This document shows positions 6,710 to 9,294 of a stretch of DNA of 9,294 bases, one piece after another; the first letter of the stretch is position 1, and every line of letters starts with the position of its first letter. The notes under the pieces are model-generated. The model made no database searches. It saw only the letters and a program-made list of their open reading frames with translations, and was not told the DNA's origin. A program made the position numbers and the translations under genes. Source of the DNA: CAYVMN01 sp964452575 (lineage in GTDB: Bacteria; Desulfobacterota; DSM-4660; Desulfatiglandales; Desulfatiglandaceae); contig CAYVMN010000181.1 in NCBI GenBank assembly GCA_964452575.1, positions 1 through 9,294 of the forward strand, in the 5' to 3' direction.

Positions 6710-7363
6710 CTAACGACCCTGAGGCTCTGGCCTGAACAGGCCTGCTTCATTCACACCCAGCAGTCCTGCCTGGTACGAACGCTTATCCACCAGCGAGAGC
6801 CCGGCTACCATGGTTGGCGTCACAACTGGCACCTTGCGTATCTCGTCTAACCGTCGCGTTATGGCTTCCAGCGGCTCGTCACTACTCATCCAATTCAACT
6901 TATCGAACGCCTTGAGGTTCAGCGGCACGGTGTAGCCCCGAAGTGTCTTCTCCCGCACCACGTTGTAGTACTGCTCAAAGTACGACATGACCAACTCGCG
7001 CAACGTGCGATACACCGGCTCACGAAACCGCAGACCGACAAAGTTGGACTTGGCTACCGCACCCCAATGCCCATCCCGCTTATACAAGGCCAGCAGATGG
7101 TCGTCATCCAGGGCACTGGGCAAAATGTCCAGAATCAGTGGCGGATACCCCAGGCGGCCCAGCCCCGCAGCGGCAAACAACGCCCCATCGAAGCAGTTGG
7201 CCATGCGGTCGCGCAGGACGCGCAGCGGGCAACGATAGATCGCTTCCGCACTGTAAGGCAGCTCATCCAGAAAGGCCTGGATGTCACGCGGCTCGGTAAG
7301 CCGCGCCACTACTTGGCGTTCGGAACGGCTCAAGGCCTGCTCAAAGGCTTTAACCGCTGACAT
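6710..7363 (-). CDS. Conserved hypothetical protein, possible transglutaminase-like fold
   Basis: This 217-aa soluble protein has no signal peptide or membrane segment. It has a compact conserved-looking core: RCPLRVLRDRMANCFDGALF (44-63, Cys57), GYPPLILDI (72-80), DDDHLLALY (86-94, His89) and HWGAVAKSNFVGLRFREPVY (99-118). A Cys on a helix after NC, a DxDH strand and a later polar strand recall transglutaminase-like Cys-His-Asp domains. That is inference, and no published function comes to mind. The start was moved from a TTG at 7375 to the ATG at 7363 because GGGAG lies 5-6 nt before that ATG. It is the first of the three-gene minus-strand group (this gene, PK_C-like, PhzF-like). Upstream is a perfect 6-bp inverted repeat at 7392-7408. 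Confidence 0.75.
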   Translation of the reverse strand: MSAVKAFEQALSRSERQVVARLTEPRDIQAFLDELPYSAEAIYRCPLRVLRDRMANCFDGALFAAAGLGRLGYPPLILDILPSALDDDHLLALYKRDGHWGAVAKSNFVGLRFREPVYRTLRELVMSYFEQYYNVVREKTLRGYTVPLNLKAFDKLNWMSSDEPLEAITRRLDEIRKVPVVTPTMVAGLSLVDKRSYQAGLLGVNEAGLFRPEPQGR

Positions 7364-7391
7364 CGGTACTCCCAATGACCCATCTCAAGGC

Positions 7392-7408
7392 TGACAGAGC
7401 GCCTGTCA
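7392..7408. repeat. Small inverted repeat upstream of the transglutaminase-like gene
   Basis: TGACAG and CTGTCA flank a 5-base loop AGCGC, about 30 bases upstream of the ATG at 7363. It could be an operator half-site pair or a leader hairpin. There is no U-run, so it is not an intrinsic terminator. Confidence 0.3.
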
Positions 7409-7516
7409 CGTCCCCGCTTATCCTGACCGTACATTTTCAATACTATGATGCCTTTTCACCGTTGAAGCCCCCGTTGAAATTTGGTCCTTCGATATACTCA
7501 AAGTGATCATAAATGA

Positions 7517-7597
7517 TCTTTCTAATGCGTCAAGAAAGTACCCACGGTCCCTGTCGTTATAGAAAATCTCCTGTCCATGATTTCCGTATTCCTTCCC
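7517..7597 (-). pseudogene. Fragment resembling a RAYT (REP-associated Y1) transposase N-terminus
   Basis: On the minus strand one frame reads GNHGQEIFYNDRDRGYFLDALER (codons about 7585 down to 7517). This resembles the early segment of REP-associated tyrosine transposases, commonly of the type RGN.R..IF.DD.DR..FL..L. The preceding RPLRIEYPGA-type start and the following HUH motif (H.H in AY..M.NH.H) are both missing. The frame has a TGA at 7607-7609 upstream and runs on without similarity to a TAA at 7418-7420. Only a scrap of about 27 codons survives, directly after the truncated nucleotidyltransferase at 7619-7696. An insertion or recombination may have broken that gene (inference). The short match keeps confidence moderate. 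Confidence 0.45.
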
Positions 7598-7618
7598 CCG
7601 CCCAGTTCAAGGCATGCT

Positions 7619-7696
7619 TTAAAGGTACTTAACGCCGTGTGAGTTCAGCAGTCTCAAGAAATCTTTGAAGTCTGGATGCAGTTCGATCTGTGCCAT
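7619..7696 (-). pseudogene. Truncated N-terminus of a nucleotidyltransferase, TA partner
   Basis: ATG at 7696 opens a 25-residue frame that ends in TAA at 7619-7621, inside and just beyond the 3' end of the antitoxin-like gene but in another frame. It reads MAQIELHPDFKDFLRLLNSH and ends GVKYL. To my reading this is the start of small MNT/AbiEii-like nucleotidyltransferases (DF..FL.LLN..GV.YL), which normally continue with a VGG.A..hHG motif and a DxD metal site. Here it stops exactly where the GG motif should begin, so the enzyme is gone. The start lying about 68 bp inside the upstream gene matches how such pairs overlap. The similarity is from memory and short; the codon-level frame is certain. 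Confidence 0.6.
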
Positions 7697-7832
7697 AAAC
7701 CATCCTTCGGCTAATCTCGATTGCATTCAAGCGGTCAGCCGTTCCGCGGGACAGCCAATATTGTTTCTCCTCCGTAGATTCCTGTAAGGAAGAGATAGTA
7801 AGTCGCGTTTTATCAAGACAAGGCATTTTCAT
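7629..7832 (-). CDS. Small antitoxin-like protein, partner of the truncated nucleotidyltransferase
   Basis: The 67-aa protein (from the ATG at 7832) has a C-terminal half of the type YWLSRGTADRLNAIEISRR (35-53) ...YG...ASRLQRFLETAEL. I recognise this pattern from small proteins encoded immediately upstream of, and overlapping, nucleotidyltransferase genes. They are thought to act as antitoxins or accessory partners, but the biochemical role is not established to my knowledge. The frame is open upstream to an ATG at 7937, but those 35 residues do not resemble the family. An AAAGGG lies about 12 nt before the 7832 ATG, a loose spacing, so the start is only probable. The partner gene beginning at 7696 is truncated, so this is an orphan remnant that may or may not still be expressed. 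Confidence 0.6.
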   Translation of the reverse strand: MKMPCLDKTRLTISSLQESTEEKQYWLSRGTADRLNAIEISRRMVYGTDRTASRLQRFLETAELTRR

Positions 7833-7880
7833 TATCCATATCCCTTTATTCCTTTCAGTTTTGCCATATTCAGGGGGATA

Positions 7881-7904
7881 GAGAGGAACCTCGTGGATCC
7901 TCTC
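7881..7904. repeat. Imperfect palindrome upstream of the antitoxin-like gene
   Basis: GAGAGGA and TCCTCTC flank an inner AxCC-TCGT-GGxA, making a 24-base near-palindrome about 50 bases upstream of the 7832 start. It could be an autoregulatory operator of the former two-gene cassette or simply a hairpin. No promoter was identified next to it. Confidence 0.35.
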
Positions 7905-7940
7905 CAGCCACACCATCCCGACATTTTCGGAAATCATGTA

Positions 7941-7957
7941 TCCCGCTGCTAGCGGGA
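7941..7957. repeat. Perfect 7-bp inverted repeat, possible REP-like hairpin
   Basis: TCCCGCT and AGCGGGA surround GCT. A compact GC-rich hairpin near a RAYT-like scrap recalls REP sequences, but only one copy is seen in this window, so assignment to a repeat family is speculative. Confidence 0.35.
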
Positions 7958-8296
7958 TTCAGTCGAGATGGTCTTTTGATAAATAGTCTAGGCACTCCAA
8001 ATAAGGCAAAGTAACTCCCTGGCAAAGCCAAGGTCAACCCAGGGCTGCGGCTTAACCGCCATGGCCCGTCTGCTGACTTGCTTGTATTCCATGCCAGATC
8101 ACGACTTACTCATTGAAGGCAGCCACAATTGAATTGCCGGCTTAACGCCCGTGCAACATCCTCTCCGATTGTCCACTCATACCGTGAGGACTTTCCGGTC
8201 TCGGATTGGGACCTTCAGCCCGAATCCGGCTCTGAAGGCAGGCCAAACCAGTTCAGCCATGAATGTGCCCCACACGGCCGTGTCGAAAGTGGCAAG
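7958..8296. other. About 340 bp without a convincing gene
   Basis: Minus-strand frames here are short. One runs from an ATG at 8092 to a TAG at 7988 (34 codons, MEYKQVSRRAMAVKPQ...). Another continues in the frame of the 67-aa gene past its TGA (8297-8299) to a TGA at 8177-8179. Neither has a recognisable domain or a good Shine-Dalgarno sequence. The plus-strand frames are mostly antisense to the 8297-8500 gene. The stretch looks like decayed accessory DNA. Confidence 0.4.
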
Positions 8297-8500
8297 TCAG
8301 GGTTCGACGATAGTGCAGTCCGGGAAGAGCTTGGCAGCTACGGATTTTGCAGCGTCCAGACTCTCCAGCAGCTGCGAGGCCGGAGAATGCACATTGCCTG
8401 CAATTCCCTGGCTTCGCTCCCGCCGGTACACCCGATACCCTCCTGACTCCTCAGTGATCTCCCCAACGTACTCATCCCTTAGCTTAAGTATGCCTTTCAT
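8297..8500 (-). CDS. Small hypothetical protein (67 aa), unrecognised
   Basis: I do not recognise this protein. It is charged and soluble: a first half that looks like beta strands (KGILKLRDEYVGEITEESGG, 2-21; YRVYRRERS), a polar linker, and a C-terminal helix-strand (LLESLDAAKSVAAKLFPDC). AGGAG lies 9 nt before the ATG, the main support for a real gene. It is 98 bp downstream of hicB on the same strand and could be read through from the hicAB promoter. Its GC content is higher than that of hicAB and nearer the left-hand genes, so it need not have arrived with them. The frame stays open for 39 more codons after its TGA, so a stop-truncated longer protein is possible. Confidence 0.55.
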   Translation of the reverse strand: MKGILKLRDEYVGEITEESGGYRVYRRERSQGIAGNVHSPASQLLESLDAAKSVAAKLFPDCTIVEP

Positions 8501-8542
8501 CGCTTAATGCTCCTAATCACGGATGACGACACCAATAACCAG

Positions 8543-8563
8543 CCTGGCAGTTTTGTAGCCAGG
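8543..8563. repeat. Inverted repeat between hicB and the downstream small gene
   Basis: CCTGGC and GCCAGG flank a 9-base loop. It is not followed by a T-run on either strand, so it is at best a weak stem-loop between the two genes. Confidence 0.25.
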
Positions 8564-8598
8564 TCTGCGTTAATTCGTTTGCTGTGTGTGGGTCTGGT

Positions 8599-8928
8599 CT
8601 ATTGGCTCAGTTTTGAACTGACAACTCGATTAAGACTTATTCCTGATTCAGCGGCTCGGATTGCTAGATTGCGATGGATTTCTGGGGGAACTCTTACCAT
8701 AAATTTTCCACTGTACTGTCGACATGCAATAGGCTCAGGAATATTTTCATTATTTGATTTCATATCCGAGACAATTTCAGCGATTAATTTTCGAATTCCT
8801 TTTAACGCCGCCTCCGGTGTAGGTGATAGCCAACTTAAACTAGGAAATTCAGCACATAAGCCTACATATTCATTGTCATCCTCAGACCATGTTACCCTAT
8901 ATGTATATCTATCATTTTTTAATGCCAT
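8599..8928 (-). CDS. hicB: HicB-family antitoxin
   Basis: The 109-aa protein has the two-part HicB design. An N-terminal partly degenerate RNase-H-like domain (about 8-60) reads YTYRVTWSEDDNEYVGLCAE (8-27), then FPSLSWLSPTPEAALKGIRK. A C-terminal ribbon-helix-helix DNA-binding segment (about 74-109) includes GKFMVRVPPEIHRNLAIRAA (74-93) and ISLNRVVSSKL. In this family the N-terminal part neutralises the HicA RNase and the C-terminal part binds the operon promoter, usually giving autorepression. The start is well supported: GGAGG sits 6 nt upstream, inside the last codons of hicA, with a 17-bp gene overlap. No frameshift or missing domain is seen, so the antitoxin looks functional. The sequence is AT-rich compared with the left of the window, suggesting acquisition with hicA. 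Confidence 0.88.
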   Translation of the reverse strand: MALKNDRYTYRVTWSEDDNEYVGLCAEFPSLSWLSPTPEAALKGIRKLIAEIVSDMKSNNENIPEPIACRQYSGKFMVRVPPEIHRNLAIRAAESGISLNRVVSSKLSQ

Positions 8929-9172
8929 GATATACCTCCAATTTGTCTAGTGCTAAAAGCACCTGTTTCACCTGATATGATTTTGCTTTGCCTTTTTTAT
9001 TTTGAATATTAATGCGTGGATCTCCCTGCCATGGCATTTTGTAAACTCGGTGACTACTGACACTTTTACGTGGTTCCCCGAAGAAATGATCACATACCTT
9101 GCACAAATCGCTGAAACGGATTCCCCTCGGATTTTCTTTCATTTTTAATGTGATTTCATCAATTTTTGACAT
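8912..9172 (-). CDS. hicA: HicA-family toxin (mRNA interferase)
   Basis: This 86-aa protein belongs to the HicA family of small double-stranded-RNA-binding-like ribonucleases that cleave mRNA when free of HicB. It opens with a helix (IDEITLKMKENP), then RFSDLCKVCDHFFGEPRKS (19-37), SSHRVYKMPWQGDPRINIQN (39-58) with His41 in the position of the catalytic His of the SH.[VI][YF] motif, and the C-terminal helix YQVKQVLLALDKLEVY. Length is at the upper end for HicA. Toxin-first order and the 17-bp overlap with hicB are typical. The ATG at 9172 has no Shine-Dalgarno sequence and lies only 3 bases after a consensus -10 box. Low or leaderless translation of the toxin is possible, or translation starts at an inner codon (M11 at 9142). 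Confidence 0.85.
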   Translation of the reverse strand: MSKIDEITLKMKENPRGIRFSDLCKVCDHFFGEPRKSVSSHRVYKMPWQGDPRINIQNKKGKAKSYQVKQVLLALDKLEVYHGIKK

Positions 9173-9175
9173 ATT

Positions 9176-9206
9176 ATTATAGTATCATTATTGATATCGA
9201 TGTCAA
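9176..9206 (-). promoter_or_regulatory. Putative hicAB promoter
   Basis: Read on the minus strand, TTGACA (9201-9206) and TATAAT (9176-9181) are both perfect consensus hexamers but separated by 19 bp, two more than optimal. The -10 box is 3 bases from the hicA ATG, so transcription would begin at or inside the start codon. The spacer contains a palindromic GATATC with flanking TCAAT/ATTGA-like sequence, which may belong to the HicB operator (inference). Confidence 0.5.
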
Positions 9207-9243
9207 GAGGTGAAATATTATGAAACACAGATTAGGCCATGAA

Positions 9244-9268
9244 TTGGGGTCAGATCTTAAATATTAAC
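9244..9268 (+). other. Possible end motif of a RAYT-type element at the right edge
   Basis: TTGGGGTCAGATCTTAAATA (9244-9263) followed by TTAAC resembles, from memory, a GGGGTCAG-TCTTxxATATTxAC sequence often seen beside REP-associated transposase genes. No transposase frame follows within the 30 bases left in the window, so this stays a weak call. Confidence 0.25.
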
Positions 9269-9294
9269 TATCAGGTCTCGAAGCTTTTTCAATC

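Noticed and set aside
7441..7500. Tandem TTCAACGG units (minus strand), considered as a repeat array or CRISPR
   Set aside because: There are only two short adjacent copies with no spacers; chance is the simpler reading.
7833..7937. 35-codon upstream extension of the antitoxin-like gene
   Set aside because: It contains the 24-base palindrome, is not similar to the family, and an inner ATG gives the usual short length.
8129..8446. 105-codon plus-strand frame
   Set aside because: It runs over the 8297-8500 minus-strand gene, has no recognisable domain and no RBS was found.
8507..8950. 147-codon plus-strand frame
   Set aside because: It is antisense to hicB, and the hicB reading has domain structure and a strong RBS.
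9221..9268. 15-codon plus-strand frame divergent from hicA (MKHRLGHELG...)
   Set aside because: It is too short, overlaps the RAYT-like edge motif and no RBS was identified.

Overview
The window looks like a chromosomal stretch of a Gram-negative anaerobe, most likely a Desulfobacterota/deltaproteobacterial-type genome. This is inferred from gene content, not from a marker gene. An arabinose-5-phosphate isomerase (Kdo/LPS synthesis) and an ExbB-ExbD-TonB energy-transducing system imply an outer membrane. A stand-alone pyruvate-kinase C-terminal-like protein is, as far as I recall, typical of strict anaerobes. Base composition is moderately GC-rich across the first three quarters and clearly AT-richer after about 8500.

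Left part (1-3000): the 3' part of a polytopic membrane protein of unknown function runs in from the left edge on + and ends convergently, with a 22-bp overlap, against a two-gene minus-strand operon. That operon is kdsD (SIS + two CBS domains) followed, with a 38-bp overlap, by a DapA/NAL-fold protein. In my hand alignment the second protein has lost both the Schiff-base lysine and the catalytic tyrosine.

Centre (3000-5200): divergent from kdsD, a sigma70-like promoter leads into a structured leader whose core matches the cobalamin riboswitch, closed by a strong intrinsic terminator. Directly behind it lie exbB, exbD and tonB, joined by 4-bp stop/start overlaps. The simplest reading is a TonB energy module switched off by vitamin B12.

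Right-centre (5180-7370): three minus-strand genes: a small protein with a possible transglutaminase-like fold, a PK_C-like protein with a perfect Shine-Dalgarno sequence, and a PhzF-family protein. Three start codons here were moved downstream of the longest-ORF start to match ribosome-binding sites.

Right part (7370-9294): an accessory, decaying region. It holds a 67-codon antitoxin-like gene with the first 25 codons of its overlapping nucleotidyltransferase partner, which then stops. A short remnant resembling a RAYT (Y1, REP-associated) transposase follows at once. Further right are about 300 bp without a convincing gene, an orphan 67-aa protein with a good RBS, and an apparently intact hicA-hicB toxin-antitoxin pair behind a consensus-like promoter. 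The system I would look at first is the B12-riboswitch-controlled TonB operon, then the active-site-less DapA paralogue coupled to kdsD, and then the broken two-gene cassette at 7600-7832.
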